This document shows positions 8,671 through 16,223 of a DNA stretch of 64,000 bases, in pieces. The DNA comes from Zoogloea dura (GTDB lineage: Bacteria; Pseudomonadota; Gammaproteobacteria; Burkholderiales; Rhodocyclaceae): contig NZ_JABBGA010000008.1 in NCBI RefSeq assembly GCF_012927165.1, positions 124,001-188,000 on the forward strand, in the 5' to 3' direction. The first letter of the stretch is position 1. Every line of letters begins with the position of its first letter. The notes beneath the pieces were generated by a model. The model was not told the origin of the DNA. It ran no database searches and saw only the letters and a list, made by a program, of their open reading frames with translations. A program made the translations under genes and the position numbers.

Positions 8671-9178
8671 AATGCAGCGTCAGGGCTGGACGTTCCGCCT
8701 GGGCTGGGGACTCCTGCTGGCACTGGCCGTGCAGGCGCTGGCGGCCTCCGATCTGTGGCCGGAACGCTCCCGCGCGGTGCTGGTGCTGGCCGGCGAGTTC
8801 CAGGTGCCGGTGGAGCAGGCGGAGGGCGAGCGGGCCCTGACCCTGGCCCTGGACCCGCAGGAAGTGTTCGACGCGCGGGGCGAGACCATCCGTCCCGCCT
8901 GGCTGGGCTTCCTGCGCGGCCTGGCGTCCCAATTCCAGCCGGGCAGCGGCTTCCGCCTGGTCATCACCGGCTACGGCGACCGTCCGGCCAAGGGCTACAA
9001 CCCGGTGCTGCTGGGCAAGCGCGTGCGCGCCCTGCAGACCTTCCTGGCGGAGAACGGCCTGGCCATGACCTGGTCCCGCGCCGAGGTGAGGGAAGGCGAT
9101 GCCTACGAAGGCCCCGCCGAGATGCTCGACGAGGCCTGTTGCGGCAAGGTCATCACCCTCAAGCTGGTGGTCAGCTGA
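8654..9178 (+). CDS. Small exported protein with divergent OmpA-like domain
   Basis: A GTG start at 8654 is preceded by GGGAGGGAG and gives 174 residues; an ATG at 8672 behind AAGGG is a close alternative. A signal peptide ends near ALA-AS (about residues 29-31). The rest (about 75-150) has the spacing of an OmpA-C domain: a hydrophobic strand, FRLVITGYGDRP, then LGKRVRALQTFLAENGLA. Two cysteines (CC near residue 164) precede the C-terminus. It overlaps the preceding gene by 17 bp and closes the operon. Assignment to OmpA-like is by pattern only. Confidence 0.6.
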   Translation: MARKGEMQRQGWTFRLGWGLLLALAVQALAASDLWPERSRAVLVLAGEFQVPVEQAEGERALTLALDPQEVFDARGETIRPAWLGFLRGLASQFQPGSGFRLVITGYGDRPAKGYNPVLLGKRVRALQTFLAENGLAMTWSRAEVREGDAYEGPAEMLDEACCGKVITLKLVVS

Positions 9179-9189
9179 GGGGGCGGATC

Positions 9190-9897
9190 TCAGGACAGGG
9201 GCGCTGCGGACGGCGCCAGGGGCGACCCGAGGGCGCGGCCACAGGCCTGCCAGGCCTGGCCGCCATCGTCCTCGTCCACCAGTTGGGCATACTCGCGCAC
9301 CAGCTGGGCCAGCGAGTCCGTCTCCAGCTTGATGCCCAGGCGTGCCCGATGGACCTCCACGGTGCGCGGCGACACGCTCAGGGCACGGGCGATCTCCTTG
9401 TTGGTGAGGCCGGCCACCACCATCCCCAGCACTTCCCGCTCACGCCCTGACAGGCGGGCATAGAGCGCCCGCGTGCGCAGTTCGCGCTGGTGTCGTACCC
9501 GGTTGAGAACCTGGGTGCCGATCGCCTTGCGCAGGGATTCGGCCAGCACTTCCAGCGGAGCATCGAGGGGCAGGAAGTCTGTTGCGCCGGCACGGAAGGC
9601 GCGCCGGCACAGGTCCACATCGCCCCCGTCCGCTCCTGCCGCTGTGACGATCAGGGGGATTCCCGCGCCTTGCTGCTGCAGTGTCCCGAGCAGGCTCAGG
9701 GCGCCGTCGTCCGGAAGGGACGCGTCGGCCAGGATCACGCAGGCCCGGGATGGGTCGAGATCCACCAGCAGGCGCTCCGCGCTGGAGCAGTGATGCAGGC
9801 TGGCGCCGAGCTGGCGTGCCACGCGCTGGAGCCTGCCCGGCAGCTGCGGGGCGGTGTCGATCACGTGGATCAGGGGGGAGGAGGCAAGGGGGGGCAT
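9190..9897 (-). CDS. FixJ/NarL-type response regulator with degenerate receiver
   Basis: The 235-residue protein has an N-terminal receiver-like domain (about 8-125) and a C-terminal LuxR helix-turn-helix (LSGREREVLGMVVAGLTNKE at about 150, then SPRTVEVHR). The phospho-acceptor aspartate seems kept (Asp58 in ADASLP). The acidic pair near residue 14 reads DT rather than DD, and the conserved lysine of DFLxK is leucine (Leu111), so ordinary phosphorelay switching is doubtful. No histidine kinase gene is adjacent. It lies 13 bp downstream of the transporter gene on the same strand. Confidence 0.85.
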   Translation of the reverse strand: MPPLASSPLIHVIDTAPQLPGRLQRVARQLGASLHHCSSAERLLVDLDPSRACVILADASLPDDGALSLLGTLQQQGAGIPLIVTAAGADGGDVDLCRRAFRAGATDFLPLDAPLEVLAESLRKAIGTQVLNRVRHQRELRTRALYARLSGREREVLGMVVAGLTNKEIARALSVSPRTVEVHRARLGIKLETDSLAQLVREYAQLVDEDDGGQAWQACGRALGSPLAPSAAPLS

Positions 9898-9910
9898 GGC
9901 AGTCGGGGAG

Positions 9911-10807
9911 TCAGGGCCGTGAAGGTGGGCGGCGCAGGCCGGCGAGGCTGATCATGGCCAGGGCCAGGCCGATGAGCCCCATGCCGGCCATCTCCGCCGG
10001 GCTCGGGCGCTCGCCCAGCTGTAGCCAGCCGGACAGCACGCCGATGGCCGGGATGCCGAGGGCCGACAGGCCGGCGATGGCGGCGGGTAGGTGTTGCAGC
10101 ACATACAGCCACAACAGCCAGGCCAGCCCGGTGGCGAACAGGGCATTGAAGGCCAGGGCGCCATAGAAATACGGTGTGGCGTCGATCGGGCGTGACGGCA
10201 CCAGCAGGGCGGCCACGCACAGCACGATAGCGCCGAAAAGCATCTGCCAGGCGGTCAGGGCCAGCAGGTCCACCGCCTGTCGCTGGCGCAGGCGCTTGGC
10301 CACCACGGTGGCCAGGGCCCAGCACAGGCCGCCGCCCATGGCGAGCAGGTTGCTGAAGGCGCTGCCGCCCATCGACCAGGGTTCCAGGATCATCACCAGG
10401 CCGGCGGCGGCCACGCCGGTGGCGACCCACTGGGCGCTGCCGATCCGCTCGCCCAGCAACCAGGTGGCCAGCGGTGCCAGCCAGAAGGGCATGGTGTACA
10501 CCAACACGGCGGTCTTGCCGGCCCCGCCATTCACCAGCGCCCACTGGATCAGCAGGGTGAAGGCCGCCGTCTGCAGCAGGCCGAGCAGCACCACGTCGCG
10601 GCCGGGGATCCGCCGCATCGGCCGGCCCAGCACGCGCATGGTCGCAAACAGCGCGGCGGCGCCCAGTACCGTGCGGATCGCCGAGAAGTCGAGGGGCGAG
10701 GCGAGGCGCGCCACCTCCTTCATGACGACCCAGTTGTAGCCCCAGATCAGTGACAGGACGAGCAGGGCCAGCAGGGCGCGGCGGGGCAGGGCGGAGGAGG
10801 AGGTCAT
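9911..10807 (-). CDS. EamA-family drug/metabolite transporter
   Basis: A 298-residue membrane protein with ten predicted helices in two EamA repeats (first about 10-140 with LSLIWGYNWVVMKE, second about 150-290 with GGGLCWALATVVAKRL). Family members export metabolites or drugs; nothing here fixes the substrate. It is divergent from the purine permease and probably co-transcribed with the downstream LuxR-type gene. Confidence 0.88.
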   Translation of the reverse strand: MTSSSALPRRALLALLVLSLIWGYNWVVMKEVARLASPLDFSAIRTVLGAAALFATMRVLGRPMRRIPGRDVVLLGLLQTAAFTLLIQWALVNGGAGKTAVLVYTMPFWLAPLATWLLGERIGSAQWVATGVAAAGLVMILEPWSMGGSAFSNLLAMGGGLCWALATVVAKRLRQRQAVDLLALTAWQMLFGAIVLCVAALLVPSRPIDATPYFYGALAFNALFATGLAWLLWLYVLQHLPAAIAGLSALGIPAIGVLSGWLQLGERPSPAEMAGMGLIGLALAMISLAGLRRPPSRP

Positions 10808-10933
10808 GGCACTTCAGTGGAATCGTATTGAGGTCCGGCGCCAGGGCGTGGGAGGCCTGGCGGCAGGCAGGGCTCCCAGCATACGCAGAAGCCCTCCCCC
10901 AGGCACCCGCCGGGCCAGGTTCCCCGCCGCGGC

Positions 10934-11015
10934 TTCGATGTTGCACTGCGGTACGGGCAGAAGAGGGGCCGCATGCTCGGAGGAAGATTCGATGTTGCGA
11001 AGCAACAATATCGAA
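10934..11015. promoter_or_regulatory. Repeated TTCGATGTTGC operator-like sites
   Basis: TTCGATGTTGC occurs at 10934-10944 and again at 10988-10998. An inverted partner, GCAAC-AAT-ATCGAA, lies at 11002-11015 and makes a long dyad with the second copy. These sit upstream of the permease -10, within the 347-bp gap that otherwise holds only promoter sequence. They may bind a regulator of the permease or of the divergent transporter gene. Confidence 0.45.
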
Positions 11016-11025
11016 GCGCTTATTT

Positions 11026-11073
11026 CCCTTATCAGGACTCGGTTCAGCCAGCCGGAAACACGCCACCTACACT
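11026..11073 (+). promoter_or_regulatory. NCS2 permease promoter with shared TTATMA/TACACT layout
   Basis: TTATCA (11029-11034, in CTTATCAG) begins 39 bp before TACACT (11068-11073). Spacing and sequence match the uraH and puuE promoters. The start codon is 82 bp downstream of the -10. Confidence 0.55.
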
Positions 11074-11154
11074 GGCTCCAGATCCCGGTGCCTCCGGGCA
11101 TTTCTTCAGCGTCCGCAGAGACGCTCGAGCACACACAAGATAGAGGAGACCTCC

Positions 11155-12678
11155 ATGTCGGAGCATTCAAAGGAATCAAAGGTCCAGCCGGTTGATCCGG
11201 TGGACGAGCGCCTGCCCACCGGGCGCTTGTTCACCCTGGGCCTGCAGCACGTGCTGGTGATGTATGCAGGGGCGGTGGCGGTGCCGCTGATCGTCGGGCG
11301 GGCCCTCAAGCTCGATGCGGAACACGTGGCCATGCTGATCTCGGCCGACCTGTTCTGCTGCGGCCTGGTCACCCTGATCCAGTCCCTCGGCTTCGGCCGT
11401 CACTTCGGCATCAAGCTGCCGGTGATGATGGGTGTCACCTTTGCCGCGGTCGGCCCGATGGTCGCCATGGCCAATGTGCAGAGCGGCCCCGAGGGGGCGC
11501 GGGCGATCTTTGGCGCGATCATTGGCGCGGGCCTCATCTCGATCGCCATCGCGCCCTTGATGAGCCGCCTGCTGCGCTTCTTCCCGCCGGTGGTGACCGG
11601 CACCATCATCGCCATCATCGGGATCAGCCTGATGCGGGTCGGCATCGGTTGGGCCATGGGCGGCCCGGCGCCGCTGGCCCAGAGTGTCGATGTGCCCAGG
11701 CTGGTGGCCATGGTGGATGCGGCCAAGGCCAGGGCGGCCGAGTCTGCCGCCAGCCTGCCCCCCGGTGCCGCCGCGCCCGAGGTCAAGCTGCCCGGCCCGG
11801 TGCCCATGAAGGACAACCCCAACTACGGCGCCCTCGACAACATGGGCATCGCCGCCTTCGTGCTGGCCACCATCCTGCTGCTGGTGCGCTATGGCCGTGG
11901 CTTCGTGTCGAACATCGCCGTGCTGCTGGGCATCGTGATCGGCTGCGTGGTGGCGGCCGGCATGGGCAAGATGCACTTCGACAAGGTGGCCCAGGCCCAC
12001 TGGGTGGACATCGTCACCCCCTTCGCCTTCGGCATGCCCACCTTCGACATCGTGATGGTGCTGACCATGGCCCTGGTGATGGTGGTGGTGATGATCGAAT
12101 CCACCGGCATGTTCCTGGCCCTGTCCGAGATCACCGGCCGCAAGATCAGCCAGCAGGACCTCTCCAACGGCCTGCGTACCGATGGCCTGGGCACCGTGAT
12201 CGGCGGCCTCTTCAACACCTTCCCCTACACCAGCTTTTCGCAGAACGTGGGCCTGGTCGGCGTCACCGGGGTGAAGAGCCGCTGGGTCTGCGTGGCTGCC
12301 GGCATCATCATGGTGGTGCTCGGCATGCTGCCCAAGATGGCGGCCCTGGTGGAGTCGGTGCCCACCTTCGTGCTCGGTGGCGCTGGCCTGGTGATGTTCG
12401 GCATGGTGGCCGCCACCGGCGTGCGCATCCTCGCCAACGTGGATTTCAAGAGCAAGCGCAACAACCTGTACATCGTCGCCATCTCCATCGGCGCCGGCAT
12501 GATCCCCCTGGTGGCGCCGCGCTGGACCCAGCAGATGTCCCACAGCCTGCACCCCCTGCTGGAGTCCGGGATCCTGCTCACCTCCATCGCCGCCGTGGCG
12601 CTGAACCTCTACTTCAACGGCGGCAAGGCCGACGAGGCCGGGGCCATCGAAGCCGCCAAGGCCGCCGAAGCCCACTAA
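11155..12678 (+). CDS. NCS2-family purine (urate/xanthine) permease
   Basis: A 507-residue transporter with 12-14 membrane segments. Family signatures are GLQHVLVMYAG in helix 1 (conserved His), MIESTGMFLALSE in helix 8 (essential Glu) and QNVGLVGVTGVKSR, the NCS2 motif. A polar insertion of about 50 residues (near 175-225, Ala/Pro-rich) enlarges one loop compared with usual members near 460 residues. AGAGGAG precedes the ATG at 11155. Its place in the urate island supports urate or xanthine uptake; the exact substrate cannot be told from sequence. Confidence 0.93.
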   Translation: MSEHSKESKVQPVDPVDERLPTGRLFTLGLQHVLVMYAGAVAVPLIVGRALKLDAEHVAMLISADLFCCGLVTLIQSLGFGRHFGIKLPVMMGVTFAAVGPMVAMANVQSGPEGARAIFGAIIGAGLISIAIAPLMSRLLRFFPPVVTGTIIAIIGISLMRVGIGWAMGGPAPLAQSVDVPRLVAMVDAAKARAAESAASLPPGAAAPEVKLPGPVPMKDNPNYGALDNMGIAAFVLATILLLVRYGRGFVSNIAVLLGIVIGCVVAAGMGKMHFDKVAQAHWVDIVTPFAFGMPTFDIVMVLTMALVMVVVMIESTGMFLALSEITGRKISQQDLSNGLRTDGLGTVIGGLFNTFPYTSFSQNVGLVGVTGVKSRWVCVAAGIIMVVLGMLPKMAALVESVPTFVLGGAGLVMFGMVAATGVRILANVDFKSKRNNLYIVAISIGAGMIPLVAPRWTQQMSHSLHPLLESGILLTSIAAVALNLYFNGGKADEAGAIEAAKAAEAH

Positions 12679-12740
12679 GCCTTCCGCTCCACCCTCTCCC
12701 AGCTCCACCCTCAGCCAATCCGCCGTTCCGTCGCCATCGC

Positions 12741-12760
12741 GCGTGCAGTCCGCTGCACGC
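12741..12760. other. Stem-loop between permease and Tsx-like genes
   Basis: GCGTGCAG (12741-12748) and CTGCACGC (12753-12760) form a perfect 8-bp stem with a TCCG tetraloop. No T-run follows, so it is more likely an mRNA processing or stabilising hairpin than a terminator. Confidence 0.45.
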
Positions 12761-12807
12761 CGGGGCTTCGCTCGGCCATCGATCACAAGAAAAGAGGAGA
12801 CACGACC

Positions 12808-13662
12808 ATGATCCGCAGCCTCACCCTCGCCGCCCTGCTCGGCGCCATCGCCCCCGCCGCCCTTGCCGCCACCTGGAGCGACAGCTTCCTCGGCTACCGC
12901 TGGGGCACCCAGTTCCGCGAGCCGAACAACACCCAGGACGTGCGCAAGCATGTGCTGCAATTCACCCATGCCAGCGGCTATGCCACCGGCCAGAACTTCG
13001 TCAACCTGGACGTCCTGCAGTCCGACAAGAACGACCCGCTGTCCGGCGGCGGTTCCGGCGCCACCGAGTTCTACCTCACCTACCGCCACCAGCTGCACCT
13101 GGGCAAGCTGCTCGACAAGGACCTGTCCTTCGGCCCGGTCAAGGAAGTGGCCTTCACCGGCGGCTTCGACCTCAACACCAAGAACACCCGCTTCGCCCCC
13201 CGCAAGCGCCTGGTGGTGGCCGGCCCGACCCTCAAGTTCGACGTGCCCGGCTTCCTCGACGTGAGCCTGCTCGCCGGCAAGGAGTGGAACCACTGCGGCC
13301 TGGGCAGCCCGGCCTGCCCCGAGGCCGAGGTCGGCTTCGACCCGCAGCTGATCCTCAGCGTCAGCTGGGGCATCCCCTTCCAGGCGGCCTCCCTGCCCAT
13401 GAAGTTCCAGGGCTTCCTCAACTACAACACCGCCAAGGGCCGCGACTACGCCAAGGTGAAGACCGAGGCCGAGACCCTGATGCGCACCTCCCTGATGGTG
13501 GACGTCGGCCAGCTGGCGGGTAGCCGCAAGAACACCCTGCTCGCCGGGGTCGGCTACGAGCTGTGGCTCAACAAGTTCGGCAACCACGCCAACGCCGCCG
13601 GCGTGACCAAGCCGGGCATCAACACCCGTACGCCGACTCTCCAGCTGGAATGGCATTTCTGA
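12808..13662 (+). CDS. Tsx-like outer-membrane nucleoside/purine channel
   Basis: The 284-residue product has a Sec signal peptide (cleavage near ALA-AT, residue about 20). The body alternates polar and hydrophobic beta-strand residues and ends in an aromatic residue (LEWHF), as outer-membrane barrels do. The opening WSDSFLGYRWGTQFREP and the strands that follow resemble the Channel_Tsx/OmpK family, which passes nucleosides. Behind the purine permease gene it would supply the outer-membrane step. AGAGGAG lies before the ATG. Confidence 0.8.
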   Translation: MIRSLTLAALLGAIAPAALAATWSDSFLGYRWGTQFREPNNTQDVRKHVLQFTHASGYATGQNFVNLDVLQSDKNDPLSGGGSGATEFYLTYRHQLHLGKLLDKDLSFGPVKEVAFTGGFDLNTKNTRFAPRKRLVVAGPTLKFDVPGFLDVSLLAGKEWNHCGLGSPACPEAEVGFDPQLILSVSWGIPFQAASLPMKFQGFLNYNTAKGRDYAKVKTEAETLMRTSLMVDVGQLAGSRKNTLLAGVGYELWLNKFGNHANAAGVTKPGINTRTPTLQLEWHF

Positions 13663-13692
13663 TCCCGCTGCCGTATCCGGAGACTCATCCCC

Positions 13693-14976
13693 ATGCATGA
13701 AATCACCCGCGTCGAGGGCCTCGAGATCCTCGACTCCCGCGGCAACCCCACCCTGCAGGCCACGGTCACCCTGGCCTCGGGCCACCAGGGCACGGCGGCG
13801 GTGCCGTCCGGTGCCTCCACCGGCAAGCGCGAAGCCCTCGAGCTGCGCGACGGCGACCCGGCGCGCTTCGGCGGCAAGGGCGTGCGCCGCGCCCTGGCCC
13901 ACCTCGAAGGCCCCATCGCCGCCGCCCTGCGGGGCCGTGATGCCGCCGACCAGGCCGGCCTCGACCTGGCCCTGTGCGACCTCGACGGCACGGCCGACAA
14001 ATCCCGCCTGGGCGCCAACGCCCTCCTCGCCGCGTCGCTGGCCTGCGCCCACGCCGCGGCGGCCGGCCGCGGCCTGCCCCTGTACCGCCACCTCGCCGTG
14101 GACGGGCTCGAGCCGCTGCTGCCGGTGCCGCTGATGAACGTCATCAATGGCGGCGCCCATGCCAACAACAGCCTGGACATCCAGGAGTGCATGATCGTCC
14201 CCCACGGCTTCGAGCGCTTCGGCGAGGCCCTGCAGGCCGGCGTCGAAGTCTTCCACGCCCTGCGCAGCCTGCTGCAGCGCTACGGCCTGCCCACCGCGGT
14301 GGGGGACGAGGGCGGCTTTGCCCCCAACGTGGCCGGCACCCGCCAGGCCCTCGACCTGATCCTCGAAGCCATCCGCGCCGCCGGCTACCAGCCCGGCGAG
14401 CAGGTCGCCCTGGCCCTCGACTGCGCCGCCTCCGAGTTTCACCGGGACGACCGCTACGTGCTGGCCGGCGAGGCCCGCGCCTTCACCCGCGCCGAGTTCT
14501 CCGACTACCTGGCAAGCCTGGTGAATGACTACCCCATCGTCAGCATCGAGGACGGCATGGCCGAGGACGACCGGGCCGGCTGGGGCCAGCTCACCGACCG
14601 CCTGGGGCGGCGCATCCAGCTGGTCGGCGACGACCTCTTCGTCACCGACGTGCACCTGCTGGCCGAAGGCGTGGAGCACGGCCTGGGCAACGCCATCCTG
14701 ATCAAGCCCAACCAGATCGGCACCCTCGGCGAGACCCTGGCCGCCATGGCCTACGCCCGCCGCGCCGGCTACGCCGCCATCGCCTCCCACCGCTCCGGCG
14801 AGACCGGCGACACCACCATCGCCGACCTGGCCGTGGCCACCGCCTGCGGCCAGATCAAGACCGGCTCGGCGAGCCGCTCCGACCGCGTTGCCAAGTACAA
14901 CCGCCTGCTCGCCATCGAACGGGAGCTGGGCAGCGCCGCCCGCTTCGCCGGCACGGCGGCCCTCGGGCGCCACTGA
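13693..14976 (+). CDS. eno: Enolase, probably a pathway-dedicated paralogue
   Basis: The 427-residue protein converts 2-phosphoglycerate to phosphoenolpyruvate. It has all key enolase segments: [67 protein letters not shown] and [17 protein letters not shown]. The last reads GDTT where housekeeping enolases usually read EDTT, and GSASRSDR replaces GSLSRSER, consistent with a diverged copy. It sits in the purine island rather than beside pyrG/ftsB. With the glycerate kinase and pyruvate kinase nearby it can link glycerate to pyruvate. Confidence 0.93.
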   Translation: MHEITRVEGLEILDSRGNPTLQATVTLASGHQGTAAVPSGASTGKREALELRDGDPARFGGKGVRRALAHLEGPIAAALRGRDAADQAGLDLALCDLDGTADKSRLGANALLAASLACAHAAAAGRGLPLYRHLAVDGLEPLLPVPLMNVINGGAHANNSLDIQECMIVPHGFERFGEALQAGVEVFHALRSLLQRYGLPTAVGDEGGFAPNVAGTRQALDLILEAIRAAGYQPGEQVALALDCAASEFHRDDRYVLAGEARAFTRAEFSDYLASLVNDYPIVSIEDGMAEDDRAGWGQLTDRLGRRIQLVGDDLFVTDVHLLAEGVEHGLGNAILIKPNQIGTLGETLAAMAYARRAGYAAIASHRSGETGDTTIADLAVATACGQIKTGSASRSDRVAKYNRLLAIERELGSAARFAGTAALGRH

Positions 14977-14985
14977 GAGGCCGCC

Positions 14986-15498
14986 ATGCTGCTCGGACTG
15001 GCCCTGTTCTACGTGGGCGCGGTGCTGATCCTCAACGGCCTGTGGATGCTCGGCCGCATCGGCGACCGGGAGATCCCGGTGATCAACCTGTTCGCCGGCG
15101 GCCTCAGCCTGCTGGTGGCCCTCAAGCTGGCCTTCGGCGAAGGGGCCGACCTGGCCTCGGTGAAGGCGGCGGCCTTGTCGCTGCTCTTCTCCTTCACCTA
15201 CCTGTGGGTCGCCATCAACCGCTACAGCGGCGCCGACGGCCGCGGTCTGGGCTGGTTCAGCCTGTTCGTGGCGATCACCGCTGTGCCGGTAGCCGCCGAC
15301 GCCCTGGGCGCGGCCAGCTCGCCGGGTGAGTGGTGGCTGGGCCTGTCCTGGGTGGCCTGGTCGATACTCTGGCTGATGTTCTTCCTGCTGCTCGCCCTGG
15401 GCCGCCCCCTGGCCCGCTCCACCGCCTGCATGGCCATCGGGCAAGGCGTGCTGACCGGGTGGTTGCCGGGTTACCTGCTGCTGACGGGGGGGCTGTAG
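14986..15498 (+). CDS. AmiS/UreI-family urea/amide channel
   Basis: A 170-residue inner-membrane protein with six hydrophobic segments, starting MLLGLALFYVGAVLILNGLW, with YLWVAINRY in mid-protein, both typical of AmiS/UreI. Length matches AmiS (about 170). The family conducts urea and short amides. Urea is released twice by this pathway (allantoicase and ureidoglycolate lyase), so urea movement is the natural role. It follows enolase by 9 bp with GAGAGG as ribosome site. Confidence 0.85.
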   Translation: MLLGLALFYVGAVLILNGLWMLGRIGDREIPVINLFAGGLSLLVALKLAFGEGADLASVKAAALSLLFSFTYLWVAINRYSGADGRGLGWFSLFVAITAVPVAADALGAASSPGEWWLGLSWVAWSILWLMFFLLLALGRPLARSTACMAIGQGVLTGWLPGYLLLTGGL

Positions 15499-15516
15499 CT
15501 GTGTTTTGGGGGCTTT

Positions 15517-16103
15517 CCTTCGTTCCACGTTGGATTGGCCGGGATTTCGCCCCGGCGGGCGACCCCTTTCTTTGCGTCGCCAAAGAAAGGGGGAAAGAAA
15601 GGCGACCGGGCTTCCCCGGTCGTCCGCTTCGCGAACGACTCCCCTGCGCTGCTCGCATCGGGCGGCCGGCGCGGAACTCGTCGGCTACGCCTCCTCAGAC
15701 AGCCGCGCCGGAAAGCCCCGCCCGATACTGCGCTGCTCGGCGGGTCAGAACGGGCTTTCAGCAAGCACCGAGCCTCTACGGAAAGACCGGTGGGTGCGAG
15801 ACGCTGGGGTTTTGCTTTTCTCGTTGGAAGCCAACCTCGGCTTCAGCAAACGCGCGGTGTTTGCGAAAAGCCCGTTCCGACCCGCCGAGCAGCGGAACGG
15901 CAGGCGGGGTAGTCCGGCGCGGCTGTCTGAGCCCGCAGGGCGAGTTCCGCGCCGGCCGCCTGCCGTGAGCAGCGCAGGGCAGTCATTCGCGCAGCGAATG
16001 ACCGGGGAGGCGGGTCGCCTTCTTTGCCTTCTTTCTTGGCGAAGCAAGAAAGAAGGTCGCCCGCCGGGGCGAACTCCCGGCCAATCCAACGTGGAACGAA
16101 GGA
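15517..16103. repeat. Giant imperfect palindrome, copy 1 (about 590 bp)
   Basis: The left edge (CCTTCGTTCCACGTTGGATT...) is the reverse complement of the right edge (...AATCCAACGTGGAACGAAGG), and the match continues inward through arms of over 250 bp: GCCCCGGCGGGCGACC/GGTCGCCCGCCGGGGC, CCTGCGCTGCTC/GAGCAGCGCAGG, CAGACAGCCGCGCCGGA/TCCGGCGCGGCTGTCTG, and GCTCGGCGGGTC/GACCCGCCGAGC. The tip near 15822-15834 is a small GTTGG-AAG-CCAAC hairpin. A second copy in the same orientation lies at 23750-24341. Long open frames on both strands are by-products of GC-rich palindromic sequence; no transposase is encoded. Confidence 0.9.
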
Positions 16104-16139
16104 CCCCCTCCACCCCATACCAAAAGTACCGAAAGAACC

Positions 16140-16176
16140 GATCCCGCCAGCAATTCAAACGGGATCTGCAAATCCC
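16140..16176. promoter_or_regulatory. GGGAT dyads upstream of gcl
   Basis: GATCCCG (16140-16146) and CGGGATC (16160-16166) form a perfect 7-bp inverted repeat with a 13-bp spacer. GGGAT (16161-16165) also pairs with ATCCC (16172-16176). They lie 50-85 bp before gcl, the place for an operator of a glyoxylate-responsive regulator. The TTATMA/TACACT layout of the urate promoters is absent. Confidence 0.45.
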
Positions 16177-16223
16177 TAAGCTGTCCCCATCGACCCATCG
16201 GACAGACCTACAAGGAGACACAC

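Noticed and set aside
13693-14976. Enolase gene as a methylaspartate ammonia-lyase or other enolase-superfamily enzyme
   Set aside because: All enolase-specific loops, including SGASTGK and IKPNQIGT, are present.
11176-15528. A 1450-residue open frame on the minus strand
   Set aside because: It runs antisense through the permease, Tsx-like, enolase and urea-channel genes. Its composition (His/Gly/Gln/Ala-rich) is what the complement of GC-biased codons produces.
15517-16103. Insertion sequence or MITE with a transposase
   Set aside because: There is no transposase-like frame, and the inverted repeat extends through the whole element rather than being limited to the ends. The term repeat is kept.
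15506-16223. Open frames crossing palindrome copy 1 (also 23761-24366 in copy 2), giving similar hypothetical proteins
   Set aside because: The frames are open on both strands, follow the palindrome symmetry, and the central part is not conserved as protein between copies.
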